64,000 nucleotides of DNA from NCBI GenBank assembly GCA_902702965.1, contig CACRXP010000029.1, forward strand, positions 152,099-216,098. Reading direction: 5' to 3'. The DNA is from Spirometra erinaceieuropaei (taxonomy: Eukaryota > Platyhelminthes > Cestoda > Diphyllobothriidea > Diphyllobothriidae). The position numbers and the translations under genes are program-made. The notes beneath the pieces are model-generated. The model was not told the DNA's origin. It saw only the letters and a list, made by a program, of their open reading frames with translations, and searched no databases. This document shows positions 45,466-57,679 of the stretch, piece after piece (position 1 is the first letter of the stretch; every line of letters begins with the position of its first letter).

Positions 45466-46204
45466 GTGGTAGTTAAAGCAATCAGTCAGGGTTTGATGTC
45501 CTGGCTTTATTTTACAATGCTGTAACCAATCTTTCTCTAACCTGCATCGATTTATTTATCAGGAACTTTTGCTTTTCACCAGTATGATAAGGCAGCCAGC
45601 ATTATCTTCTATTTTTTATAACACATACCCAAGAGACACAGACAAGTAAAGCGAACTGCGATGGGACGTCGTTCGAGTATGCGTTCTGTGTGGTAAACCG
45701 ATGGACCAGTTAAAATGTCATTGTCCTAGACAGGAAACCACAAGCCTAAACTACAAAGCAGAAAGAGTAGTTGAAAGCTGTAGTAAAATTAGGGAGGGAT
45801 TACGGTTATATTATGTGATTTCAAAAACGTGTCCATTTTTTTCATGCTTAAGTTGTTGCCTGCTAAAAGCTAATTTTATTCTTGCCGGCGCAATGTTTGA
45901 GATCGCAAATGCGTTGTTTAGAAGGATTTTCGCAGTTTTAATGCGCAGTCATTGACAATAACCTTTAAATGTTAACGCGCATCCACAGACATCTCACTGG
46001 GATAAGACCGACGGCTATTAAATAGATAAAAGTATCTGCTTTTTAATCTGATATTTTTTCCAGTCAGCCTTCTGAAGTTTTCTGGGGCGGCTTTTTCTAC
46101 AGGGCTGGCACAGGATGCGCTTTTCTTTAAGACGGACAGTCTTTTTCGTGCATACGAGTGATACTTAACGAAATGTGAATTTGCAACCCATTACATGCGA
46201 GGCC
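45466..46204. other. Unassigned stretch
   Basis: The plus frame 45701-45955 has no recognised motif. It lies between the S2 pair and the right duplication arm. Confidence 0.4.
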
Positions 46205-49200
46205 TTAGTTCTCGCGCTCTTCTCGGCTTTTATTCCGAAGTTACGCTAACTTCATAATCATCTTCTAAGCGCTCGATGGCCACAGTATTCGCAGCACAGG
46301 AGTTTCATCCAAGAGCCTCTGACGAACATCAGTTCTGATCTCTACTACATTCACAATTTATTATCAACTCATACTTTTCTTTTTATAATGATATTAGAAG
46401 TTGGTGAAAGTATGCGCTCTTTAAATAAACAACACGGCGCAAACATAAACAGGTTTCAGCCCTTCGGTAATGCCACAGACTGTCGCGTTATAGTTTACTC
46501 GAATGGTCTGGGCGATTGAAAGGCCCACTGAATTCATGTTTTGGGCAGTGGTAGAGTGAAGGACCTCAAGTAGCTGTCGCTTTACGGTGGATTGTGTCAT
46601 ACGGGAATTGTGGTTGCAATAAGCCGGACATTAAACTGACGGGATGAAGGAAAACGCAGAGGACGATCAATGGCAGAAAACGATGAGTGTATGCAGCTGG
46701 TATCTAGTTGGATTATTTTGGTGTTCTAAATTTGAAGGAAGACTGATCATTGAATAAGTGGGCCTGTCTCCTAGCAAACGTTTCCGTTATTCCTCAGTGC
46801 ATGCTCCGTGGATCTCTCTCTTTGTTTCTCCAGACTTGGGTACAAATGCCAGTCATCATTCCTCAAACATGTTGGGTAAGCACATGCATTAGCACATGAG
46901 TCACAGTCTACCAACAAATAATTGACGTCCTTTACCCAATTGTTGCCATATATTTTTTGCTGGTTGCTCTACGGAAACCCCAAAAAACGAAGTAGTAGCT
47001 TACGTCGGTCCCCTATGCTATGTTCCGAAGCATGTGGATGTTCCACCCGGAAAGTTCGCAGGTGCTTCATTTGCCGTATCTAATATAATAATATACGTTG
47101 CCATCGTTACTGCGAAAAAGGTGGAATGAGTATCCACCATGATTTCAAAAACTATTCTACAAGTGAAGATTGCAGAATGAGGTCATGACTGTCCTTTCTG
47201 GAAAAGTAAATGGAAAACGGGCCGAAACAAACTGCCCGAAAAACCTGGTCAGCACTTGCCTTATACTGAATCGGTAAAACCAACGCAAATAGTTGTCAGG
47301 CATGACTGCCAACTGCGTTTCGCTCAAGTCTATTTCGAAACAGTTCAGGTAGGGATCTAAAAATTCCCTTGTAATGTACAGTTTTATGATAGAGATTGAG
47401 CCCACACTCTGTGTTAAAATTCGTAGGTCAGCAAAGATAACCATGAGAATCCCTAACCAATTTAGAATCGACTAAAATAATGTTAGGATTCTTCTCTCAA
47501 ATTCAGAAGTCATACTTGACATTATACCTGCGAATTTTTCTGTTTGTCTGTGAACAAATGAAAGCAAAATACGGTGGAGGATCACTTCGAAGAACGTTCG
47601 GAAAAGAGCAAAATCACATAGTTAATAAATTTCTTCAAATAAAGCGGCCCCTTTAGTTTTCCTGCACGACAGTGTGGGTGCTCATTTACGAAATAATTGA
47701 AGGGAAAACCTTCGTCGCTTTCAGCATAGATGCAATTGTCAGACACAATAAACAGATTGTTACCAAAAAATGCACACCCGTTCTTACTTTTGCAGTTTGA
47801 CTAGTGAATATTTCCATCGCTTGCAAATAGTGTACAGCTTACTGTTTCCATGTCTGAGTCCCCGTCATAAGTAGCAAACAACGTCTCTTTGGTTAACTGA
47901 ACGAGTAACTGGGCGCCAGTCGTTCATCACAGAGACTTCAGAGAAAAAAATATGGAAGGAATGGATGTGCCCCAAAGGCAATGACTCGTCCGATGAAATG
48001 TCACCGGTCATGAACGTTTCTGGGATCACATCTCAGTTTTGGGATAGACAAGAATCTTATCACGCAAACTTTTATTGCCCGCTCGGCGTCCGTAAATGTT
48101 GTTTTAACCGAAAACATTCGCCACAAGTTGATGACACCTGCCTCTCAGTGGTGTTTAATATAGATCGTGGGATTGTCGAGTGTCTGCGTTTGATGGTCAT
48201 CTGAACCGAAAGACCACGACAGATATTGAAGGATTAGTGAGCGCACTGCCTACTCGTGTAATTGCTTGCTCATGCATGCCTACGTGGTCCTCTTTACGTG
48301 GTTATCGCTCAAAAACCCCTCATCGCGAACGCAAATCCTTTTACAATTCGAACTTCAGCAACTATCATAGTCCCTAACAAATATAAAGACTTGTTCAGTC
48401 AGTTTTCGAATCTGTCTTTTTTTCTACTTTATATCTAATCCCCTCATACGCTTTTCATATATGGACGGAATGGACGCCGACGGATATTATCTTACACTAA
48501 TTTGATTGAGCACGAAATGGTGCTTTTGGGTGTCCGAGGGGTGGAACTATCCGCTTGCCAACATGTGGACTGATTTGCCTATCCCACTGCCTTTTAGTCC
48601 TCGATATATTATCGTTAATCCGGCTCCGAGTGACCTTGTTGATGCTTGAAATATTGGCTAGCGACTCACGCGCAGGGCTCCCTGCGGCAACTCTACGAAT
48701 CCGTTCCAGGTCTATTGCAGATATAATCTGTATCGGCATCTAACTAGCGCCGATGTGATAAGGAAGAATAAAATGCAATTATTGGAAACCATTCCTTTGT
48801 CACTAAGCCTTCTGTGAGATTCATCACATTGTCTGCACGGAATGCAGATGGTGAATTTCCGGTGTTTGATTTGCAATGGGTGAAGCATTCTTGAAATGCT
48901 GCGTCCGGAGTGAGGTATTATTTCAGGCCTCACTCGCCGAGTGGTATGACGCTTTTGAATGCTTGAACGGACATGGCTGTTACTTGTCTTCCCTTAGCGT
49001 TATTCATCGATGCTCGTAAGACTGAAATCGCTTTATGCGAAGCATCAGATATCTTTGTGAATTTGGGGGGTTATATTTGAATGTTATAGATGGTGTGCCG
49101 AATGTTGAGTGAAGATATCATAGGCGCATGACTGCGTTATCTTGCCTTAAGTGCTAAATGTGGCTTAATGCAGCTTTATGCCGCGAATTTTTGGTTACGC

Positions 49201-49215
49201 TTTCTAAATTTCAGC
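46205..49215 (-). repeat. Right arm of the long inverted duplication
   Basis: Reverse-complement partner of 40640-42795. An extra block at about 46750-47460 is absent from the left arm and includes a 95-codon minus frame (47157-47444) that I do not recognise. Similarity is roughly 75-85% by eye, so the duplication is old. Confidence 0.75.
48500..48739 (-). pseudogene. Tc1-like transposase N-terminal remnant (right arm)
   Basis: Minus strand encodes ERIRRVAAGSPARESLANIS, the counterpart of 41130-41345. The two remnants share the same truncation, showing they were duplicated as part of the arm rather than inserted separately. Confidence 0.65.
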
Positions 49216-49519
49216 CGTATAAGATTGTAAAAATCTGACAGTAACCTAAGATTCCATTCATAAAGTGAGCGTTAACAACTTACCTTTTTGAATATTTTCC
49301 CTTATGCATGTTGGATCAACTGAAACCTGAAAGGTCGTTTGCCTTTCTAACGAAATGTTTGACAGAAATTTCGGCAAGTTTTGCCATCAGAACTGGTCAC
49401 TCCATTTTCTGTAGTTTTTTGGTGTTCCTTCCTTCAAATCAGGGCTCAAGTCCCAAACTTGTCATGCTCATTCTTGTCGGCATTGCTCTTAGCAGATATA
49501 TATTTAGTATGGACATCGT

Positions 49520-50702
49520 AGATATACTATCTCTCAAAAACTTGGGTGAAATTCTGAAATGCGTTTCCAATTCCAAAAGACTACTTCGGTAGGGTTGTAA
49601 TATGAATTATCTTGTAGCATATTCCAGTCACGTCAGTATGCCGGCTCTTGAATGAGCCTCTTGCCGACTGCCTTCGTAAACTGCATTTCGCAAAAGATGA
49701 TTACTTATGTGGCGTAAATTTTGTAACTAATTTTTAATACAAATTCTACCATTGCTAGCAATTTACGTCTTAAAAGTTTATGTTTGAGGAGAAGTAACCT
49801 TTAGTTAAAAAAAGTTTAAACTCCAGAATAGTTGTGAACCCGACCAACCGTTACTCTCGAATTTAAAATTTCTGAGCTGCAGGCTGCATACGTTCGTGCA
49901 AGGAGAATCATACATTTCTATGTACTGAAGTGGAACACAGGCATTCCAAGAAATATAATTTGAAGGCAATTACGTTCTTTGGGAGAAGGATACATTTTTT
50001 GAGTAAATTTTCGAAGTCGGTTCCCCATGTCGTCGTCAGACTCGAGTAAATTTGCAAAAATAGGATCTGTTAATTGTTTTTTTTGAAAATTTACTCGACT
50101 GCAACGACAGTACGGGGAACTGATGTCGATAATTTACTTAACAAATTTCTCTTTTTTTCAAAGAAGGCATTTGACTTTTAATTTCCATTTAATGTTTTGA
50201 AGATGTCATATAGCGCTCGCAAAATTCGGTGATGAATGTGCACCCTCTTGTCCACTTTATGAGCATAGTTAATAAATGTGTTGATGTCCTGTTGTTCGAT
50301 TGGACATATGACAATCTTAAAAAATCTCATAATTAGGGGCTTTTTTAAAGTCAAATAGTGCTCTTTCATTGGAGTATAAACTCTAAAAAGTGTAGTTTCT
50401 ACCAAGGGATTATAGGAGATAGTATTTTTGTGTAAACTTTCTATAAAATATAATTGAATTTGTGACCGCACCGAAAATCAATGGAAAAAATCAACGCTAC
50501 TTACGTAGCCATTTTCTGCGGAATGTAGTTTATAGGGAGGGTCGATAAGGAACTCATCCGAATGCCGACATCCTAGCGTGACTGGAACATCTGGATATCA
50601 TACCACAGGATAATCAATATTACAACCTCACTAAGGGGCCTTTTCGAATAAAGGACGTAGTTCAAAGTTTGGGCAAACCTCGCATGAGATAGCACAACTA
50701 CT
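49520..50702. mobile_element. Foldback MITE, copy F, with a P2-tail inverted pair inside
   Basis: Diverged MITE. The left half (aattctgaaatgcgtttcca) and right half (gcatgagatagcacaactac) are recognisable. Its centre is interrupted at about 50000-50160 by P2 tail sequences. Confidence 0.6.
50000..50155. mobile_element. P2 tail inverted pair
   Basis: Minus-strand copy at 50000-50053 (gagtctgacgacgacatggg read on minus) and plus-strand copy at 50086-50155, both matching the P2 tail at 36880-36960. No coding sequence. Same head-to-head layout as the P3 palindrome at 44375. Confidence 0.6.
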
Positions 50703-50999
50703 ATACATATACCGTAAGAATAATCTGCTTCAAAGGAGTTAAGTGTCCTTTAAGGCATAACGATGAACTGCAGTTTGGGACATTTAGAGCGCTCTTAAAA
50801 TTATAGGTTTACCATTCTGCGATCTCATTTACGTCATGTAAGCCAATACATATTCATTTAACCGTGCAGTTGAAGAAGTTCTAATGCATACAACGCCTTA
50901 CTCTCTTATCCTTGCTCGAGCAATCACAAGTGCTTCTACGGTAACAAATAAACCAGCGCTTCCAAAGGATCATCTTTGGGATGAGGGGAAATTCACGAG
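50703..50999. other. Unassigned spacer
   Basis: Between MITE F and repeat H. Nothing recognised. Confidence 0.4.
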
Positions 51000-52716
51000 T
51001 AGGCAGTAGGAAAACCGCCATTGCAATTGCTAGTCAGTCCCAGTCCAAAGTTAGTCCACATCTGTTGGCACTCAGAGTGGAGCGGCAATTGTCGTTTGCA
51101 GCTCAAAGAGTCTCCTAAGGTCACAGCCCAGTCATTAGCATAATGAGATTTGGTTACACAGAAAGTGGTTAAAGCATCACGGGTATGCTTGCCCATATAG
51201 CGTCCAGGAAATGTAGTCGTTTGAAGACCGCAAGCGAAGCGAAACGTGCTATTCCTTATTCCTGACTTGTTGAGAGTACGATTTCTAAGGTGGACGGCAT
51301 GCGCTGGGTCACAAATTAACTCAAGTTTGCAAAAGAACCTCATCGTCCTGGTTAAGACGAGCCGGTAAGCGAGTACTTCTGCCAGTAGCAAAATGCTTCT
51401 ATGCCTGCAACGAAGGGTTAAAGCTATCAATGGGCCTGGGGAGACACATGCGAAGCCCTCTGAACAGTTAATGCCTCTTTAGCGATTGGTAGCCTTCGTT
51501 TGAACTCCCAGAGATATTTCAGGCTAGAAATGAATTTACGGTAATCAGTCAGGGCACAGTGACAGCTGCGGGTTCCTTAATTGTACTTAGTGTCCATTTA
51601 CGGCCCATAATCCAACTGGTTCAAGAACTATCACATCTGTCCGTCGTTTCATCAATCCCGAGTCATGGATGGAGGAGGACGTTTTCTAGAAAGTTTTCTG
51701 TAAACGCACAGATCGGGCTTCTTTTCTTGGTCAAAACACTTTCCTTCTCGCTATGACGTCCGAGCCACGCACCTAAACTCAAGAGTAAGGCTTTATATAG
51801 GTGATGATTGTCGGCCAGATATGCAAATGCTTCAAATCAAAATGGAGCGATCCAGCAGACTTGTGTAACAGAGGCAATATAGGAATAATGACAAAAGGCA
51901 CTACCTTGAGTGCATTTGCATGCTAGTTGCAACAGCATATTACCACCCGCTGCAGCTTGGCTTCACTTTTAATCGACAGGTGCACCCCCAAACTCGTTCA
52001 TTTTTCAGGCAATAATGTCCCCTAAAGGTGAGCACGGGCATGGTGGGGGGAATTAGAATCCCAGTATAAGGAGATAAGTGCCTGCCAATTGGAATGCGTA
52101 TCTGAACCCGTTCTATTTTTCGCGACATCATACCTAGGTTGGACGGGGAAATCTTCTTCTCGGCCTTCACGAGGACTGCGAGTTACCCGTCTGTCGATCT
52201 GCCTGGTTGCAGGAGAACTTCCAGAAGGTAAACATTCGCATCGAAAAACTCACCAAAGTCGAATGATTCGCTTGTAGCTCGAGTTCAGTGAGTAGACATT
52301 TTTTACATCAAAAGTCGTGCGCCCACATGTCGTTGGCAGGAATGCCTCCCTCTGGTGGCTCTTGACTGTGTCGCCCATCAGTGAAGATAGTGATATCGTG
52401 CAGCACGGCTGAAAGGCATCCGCTGAACCTCAGCAGTTGCCTTGATCTAAGTGCCCGCCTCCGGGCAAACCGTCTGCCCACAGTGTTCTGTATGGGTCAT
52501 TGGCTAACGACCTATTTGCCATGAATAGGACCCGGTCTGATTGTGTATGTGAAAGTCAGATCTGTTAGAGTTGTCTCTGGATTTTGATGCGTTCAGTCCT
52601 ATTCCAACCTACATGACTTTCAGGCTTTCCCTGTCTTCATCAAACGAATATTTAGGTGATGTAGATCAATCGCCAGACAATTCGGTCAAACTGACTTTGC
52701 TTCGTTTTATTCTATA
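51000..52716 (-). repeat. Dispersed repeat H, copy 3 (inverted)
   Basis: Reverse complement of 25176-26715, adjoining Helitron-3 exactly as copy 1 adjoins Helitron-2, so repeat H and Helitron were duplicated together. ORFs in it are not conserved with the other copy. Confidence 0.65.
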
Positions 52717-53889
52717 CTAGCTGGATCCCGCCACGCGTTGCAGTGGCTCAGTGTGATGAAATGAAAAAAAAGGAAAATAGGAAGGGGCACGTTTCTAACA
52801 TGTTTAATTTCATAATGGTTGCGAGTATACATTGCATCTTCTGCACAGATATAGAAATTGTATGGTTTGCCGACTCTGAAGCACGCAACCTACAGGTGGT
52901 CATGTGAGAAACAATCTGTTTGTAGATTCAAATCACACAAATCTATGGATTTGCCCTAAGCCTTGTCGATGGTGATTGCAAACGACAATCGAATCGGGAA
53001 TTCCAGTCGCCTAAACTGAAATGGCATATCAGTTGAAATCAATGGAATGCGAGGAGTTATGACATGTTCACTATTCAAGGGTCCTGTCAAGATAGTTGTT
53101 TCCACGACGTTTATCGTTAATTCTTTAACCGCTAGCTGCGTGCCGTTGCAAGACTTCGGCTGGCTGATATTTCACAGCATGATAATCGGCACGCCGATTT
53201 TCAACAGCCGTACGTGCGGCGGCATCCCTAGCAGATTAAGTGAATTCAAAAATTCTGCTGGATAATTAACTGTCTCGTCTGCTTCCACAACAGTTTCGAC
53301 GGACGTGTGTGTGACTGCCTCACTCTGAATCTTAGACTGAATAATGTGGTTAAGTCGGTAGCCAGCTGTGTTTTCGGCCGCAAGAATTGCCCGTTCACTC
53401 AGCCAATCGTGATTCGTATAATTGGTTCGAATATCGGGAACTAACTTTTCAACCAATTATTCTTTCGATGACACTAAACTGCCGTAGGTAAAAAAGTAGT
53501 GAGATGAATCCTGAAGTCGGATCAACCGGTACCGTTCCGTTCCGAATTGCGGGCAATTGGTGTGAGAATATCTCAGCTGATCAGTCCTTTTGTAGCTGGA
53601 CACGCACATTTGTAGTTAATTTTTCCATCTGGAAGTGGCGCCAGAAGGTAGTGGTTTTCAGGCAGGCATTTATTTCGTCTGCTGGTGTCGATCGAGGAAT
53701 TACAGGCAATGTTTGCCTGAAGACGCCTGCAAGCATTAGCAATGCGTCTCCAAATGCTCTGCCGTTTCCGCGCAAATCTGGCTGTGATCGATCAAGAGCC
53801 TCGACTGTTTTTTTTCACCACTGTACACTTATCTTGAACAGTAATTTTGCATTTCTGCAGCACATTTCCCATACCGGACGCCTTGGAAA
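52717..53889 (-). mobile_element. Helitron-3, 5'-truncated
   Basis: Minus-strand Helitron ending in CTAG (plus-strand 52717-52720) with T beyond, preceded by the same hairpin. The 5' side stops at about 53889 inside the helicase, where a short piece of repeat H follows. Everything before the helicase core is missing. Confidence 0.82.
52780..53885 (-). pseudogene. Helitron-3 helicase C-terminal part, broken
   Basis: Minus strand encodes ALLMLAGVFRQTLPVIPRST (53715-53775; D of LAGDF changed to V), DEINACLKTTTFWRH, LTTNVRVQLQKD, VETVVEADETVNYPAEFLNS (about 53245-53305), LGMPPHVRLLKIGVPIIML (to 53172), then after a stop CNGTQLAVKELTINVVETT, IPLISTDMPFQFRRLEFPIR, ITIDKA-stop-GKSIDLC and HVACF-like RVGKPYNFYI. 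The stop after IDKA is shared with Helitron-2, so both derive from an already dead copy. Confidence 0.82.
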
Positions 53890-53954
53890 TGTATAGGTCA
53901 TTGTCTAACGACCTATTTGCCAGGAATATAACCAGGTCTGTATATGTGTGTGTG

Positions 53955-54410
53955 CCCTCTAAACGGGCCACGTGTTAGATGCGCTGGACCAACACGGGGG
54001 CCACATCGTACTCTGGCAGGCGTTATCTGTGCGCAATAACAAATGCCAACATTCCCGGGGTGCGCTGGCGGACCCTGTTGTCGGCATTCGTCGCACAACT
54101 GGACCACTGTCACCACCCCATTGTTCTGTGGTCAAAATCATGGTCATTGGTGTGTGGACCAGGGGGTGCGGAGTGGAGCGCCGAGGCGAGGATCCGTCCG
54201 AGTCATCCACCTGCGGTCTCCCCCGTCTCCGGTCTTCTTGACTCTGTCTTGACACCGGGCTCAGGCGGGGGAGGAGGAGAGCGTGGAGGTAAATGCTACG
54301 CAAGTCTACCGACACTATAAACCCCTGCGTAAGTCACCGTCCCTGCTCCCACCGTTGCAGCTGCAGCTGTGAGGCACACGGTGACACCATCGAAACCGAT
54401 GATCGAACTG
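53955..54410 (+). repeat. Dispersed repeat J, copy 3
   Basis: Aligned with 7955-8470 from about 54050 on (tgtcttgacaccgggctcag, tgctacgcaagtctacc). The copy ends at the GT microsatellite, and another J copy follows. Confidence 0.55.
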
Positions 54411-54412
54411 TC

Positions 54413-54437
54413 GTGTGTGTGTGTGTGTGTGTGTGTG
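54413..54437. repeat. (TG)n microsatellite
   Basis: Twelve TG units separating two J copies. Confidence 0.9.
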
Positions 54438-54446
54438 CTTGGCCTA

Positions 54447-54960
54447 AAGGTCTATAAGCGTCTGCTATGCCGGGGATCAGCGAACCATGGCCGTCGCAGC
54501 CAGATATTCGCTGTCAGTTTTCTGACACCTTGTTCCCTCCCGGTAGATGCGCTTGCAGGTTGTAAGCATGACTGCCCAGTCACCCACCTTCTGACCCCTT
54601 GTGGTACTGCTTTTGTTAGTTAAAATTCTGGTCACTTATTGTGTGGAGTGAAACGTCAAGGTGCGGGCTCGGTGGCGCCATCCACCTGCCCTATCCCCGC
54701 CTCCGGTTATTTCTGATTCTGTCTTGACACCGGGTCTAGGTGGGGGTAAAGAAGAGAGTGCGGTAGATGCTGCGCAAGTCTGCCCACATTATAAACTGAT
54801 TCACGCGCAGGTCAGCGGGCCTGCTGCACCTTGCTGTGGAGCAAACGATGGACATCGTCGGATGCGACGGTCAAACTTTCGTGTTTGCATGGTGGGACGG
54901 ACTGGTGGTCTGAGCTTCAGGCCGGGATGACTCCCACCTAGTTTGAATCGAGTCGGGTGT
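54447..54960 (+). repeat. Dispersed repeat J, copy 4
   Basis: Begins tctgctatgccggggatcag and follows the same order of blocks as copy 1. Tandem to copy 3. Confidence 0.6.
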
Positions 54961-55009
54961 GGCGTGTGCGTGTGAGAGTTGAAAATACCAACAGCCAGTT
55001 CTGTTAGTC

Positions 55010-55150
55010 ATCTTTGGATTTTGTTGCGTTAAGTGTCATCCAAACCTTTTAGGTTTCCTCTGTCTTTACCAAACGAATATTTAGGTGATGCAGAACGACC
55101 GTCAGACAGTTCAGCCAGAGTGATTTCATTTCGTTTTTCCCTATTACTTA
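55010..55150 (-). repeat. Repeat H fragment
   Basis: Matches the Helitron-adjacent end of H (ttaggtgatgcagaacgacc with 52655-52680 and, inverted, 25215-25250), without a Helitron attached. Confidence 0.5.
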
Positions 55151-55929
55151 TTTAAATTCCGAATAAGATTGGACGGGTTCAATACTTCGTATGTTTGAGT
55201 TCACTGACCAGCGATCGTCATATCGGTGACTGACAGAATCTTGTACATGTGATTGGAGATCCGAGTTTCGTCTGCACTAGTGGATCATGGCCGAGGTATA
55301 TGGTTCTGCCTGTGGTGGATGGCATGAGGCGCGATTGTCGAATGCGGACATACGTACTTTTGATTCGTCTTCGGGTCCTGCCGATTCTTCGCAACAGACA
55401 TGACCCTATCAATAGCTTTGGCTTATATTTATCTTTCTTCTCACCCGCCTATTGTCTACAAGAATAAATGAGCAAAAAATACTCACTTCTGTGCCCGGCT
55501 TTCCCCTCGCGCTCGTGCCCACACCCTCTTCTATAGGCTGCTTGTTTTTGCGTGAATGACGTGGACGATTAAATGCGACTTTTTAAACAGAAATGAGCGT
55601 CCAGGCCGGAGTGGGATTCTGGATGGGCGCTGATGGCCTACGATCCAGAAAACCCAATTGCAATCACACTTTTTACTGCTGGTTACCGTTTTAGCTGATC
55701 GGTAGTCTGATACAGTGAAATCGTCGGTGAGTATTGTAGAGTGAATTTCCGAGACGGATCGATACTCGCCGTCATCTGCCCAGCAATTAAAACAACCCGT
55801 TGCCTACCAGTCCCACGCGTTCGCACCCGTTGGTGTTTCGGTTGACTTGATGTACCCAAGACCAGTGTCAGCACCTTCCCCTCCGTTACTTTGATGATAG
55901 ATGACTGTCAGCATCTAAAAGATAAAAGT
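55151..55929. other. Unassigned stretch
   Basis: No supported gene. Some similarity between 55640-55870 and 57080-57200 hints at a local duplication. Confidence 0.35.
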
Positions 55930-56142
55930 GACCGTGTGGGTTGCATTGTCTTTGATAATAACAGTTCCCGACTGTTCATTAAGAATCGGAACACACATTT
56001 TGCTGGCTTACCCACCATGTTCTCAGGGAAATTTCTTAGATATGTAAGATGACGGCGGTTCGAGGTAGAGAAGGACTTGAGTCCTGAGTGTGTTTTTAGT
56101 AAAACTGATGATACCGCTCTGTTTTGTGTAAGATTCGTATTC
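55930..56142. repeat. Repeat L, left unit
   Basis: 56016-56142 is repeated in direct orientation at 56450-56578 (about 84% by eye). The upstream part also resembles 57280-57370. The two direct units exactly bracket a Helitron fragment. Confidence 0.6.
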
Positions 56143-56449
56143 ACCTAAATTGAAATGGCATATCAGTTGGAATCAGTGGAGTGCGAGGAATAAGGACATG
56201 TTCACCTTTCAAGGATCCTGTCAAGGTAGTTGCTTCCACGACGTTGCTCGTTAATTTTTTAACCGCAAGCCGCGTGCCGTTGCAAGACTTCGGGTGGGTG
56301 ATATTTCACAGCATGATAATTGGCACGCCAATTTTCAAATGCAGTACGTGCGGCGACATCCCTGGCAGATTAAGTGACCTCAAAAATTCTGCTGGGCAAT
56401 TAACTGCCTCGTCTGCTTCCACAAAAGTGTCGACGAACGTGTATGTGAC
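56143..56449 (-). mobile_element. Helitron-4 fragment (helicase C-terminal part)
   Basis: Minus strand encodes VEADEAVNCPAEFLRSLNLP, GMSPHVLHLKIGVPIIML and part of the IPLIPTDMPFQF region. Only about 300 bp, no terminus on either side. Confidence 0.75.
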
Positions 56450-56578
56450 CATGTTCTCGGGGAAGTTTCTGGGATCTGTAGGATGATGGCGCTTCATGGT
56501 AGCGAAGAACTTGAGTCCTGGGTGTGTTTTTAGCAAAACTGATAATACCTCTCTCTGTTTTGTGTAAGATGCGTATTC
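56450..56578. repeat. Repeat L, right unit
   Basis: Direct copy of 56016-56142 abutting the other side of the Helitron fragment. Confidence 0.6.
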
Positions 56579-57558
56579 GAAATAACTTGTAGGCAGATGC
56601 GCTTGTTAAACTAAAAATTCAAGCTGCATGTTTAAAATAAATGGGCAAAGAAAGCTTGGGAACGTGTTGGATGTGAAGATGGCATCTAAGCCCATCGAGC
56701 GAAAGCACTTGGCACGCATTGCATCATCTGCCTAGCTATTCACTTCCAGACGAGAATATAATCGCGGCTTTGGTTGCCAGTCTTAAAATTTACGCCGGGC
56801 CACCCTGTCGTGTGCAGAAATAAATCTCGTGGAATGCAAGTAAGTCAGTCGCACAGTTAGGAATAGCCAGTCGGGTAACTGGACAGCGAATATTTAATGC
56901 GGAGGGCCAAACAGCAGATAGACGTATGCAACCGATAAACCGAGAATCGAGATGAGTAGTGATGGAGAATACCTTAGGCCGCTGTAAATCGATTGGGTTA
57001 ATTTTGCAGAGCGGGGCGCGGAAGAGATTGACACTCAATCTGTCGCGTCAGTCTTTCGTTTGCGACAGTTTAAGAGTCAAATCAGGACGGACCGCCATCT
57101 CTCCTACAGTGAAAACAACCCGATACAGGCCAATCATGGGGTGGCTCGAAATTCCAGCGTTCGTATCTGATAGGACTCAAACCTCTAGGTTCACAGTCTA
57201 CCCACCGATTTAATGAACCGGGTACCGGCGACAGCATCCTTCTAGCCTTTATTTTTGATGTTGAAATTAAAGAAGATAGAAGTGGTCATATTCTTCTACA
57301 GTGTCCTTGATGACAACAGTTCTTATTTGTTCATGATGTCGTCCCTCACAAAGGTTCTATTGCTTCTTTCAGCCTCTTTTCAGGCAAACGTCTGGGATAC
57401 GGAGAGGTTAATGGCTCGGCGTAGAGGGTAAAGCGAGATTTGGATAGGCTTTAATAAAACTGGGTAGTACTGACTGCTGTTTTGAATAAGCATTTATATT
57501 TAAGACAGCTTGCAGTCAGATGTCGGCGAGGCTTGGTTCTGCAGCCCCACTTGATTCA
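56579..57558. other. Unassigned stretch with further L-like sequence
   Basis: 57280-57500 is weakly similar to 55930-56150. Open frames at 56790-57038 and 56959-57213 overlap on opposite strands and show no motif. Confidence 0.35.
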
Positions 57559-57679
57559 TACATAGGGTGGCCGAATCATGAAATGTCAACCGAAATTCCG
57601 AAATGCGTTTTCATTTCGAAAAGATTAATTAAGTAGGGTTGTAAAACTAGTCAGCCTGCAACGTATTTCTATAATTCTA

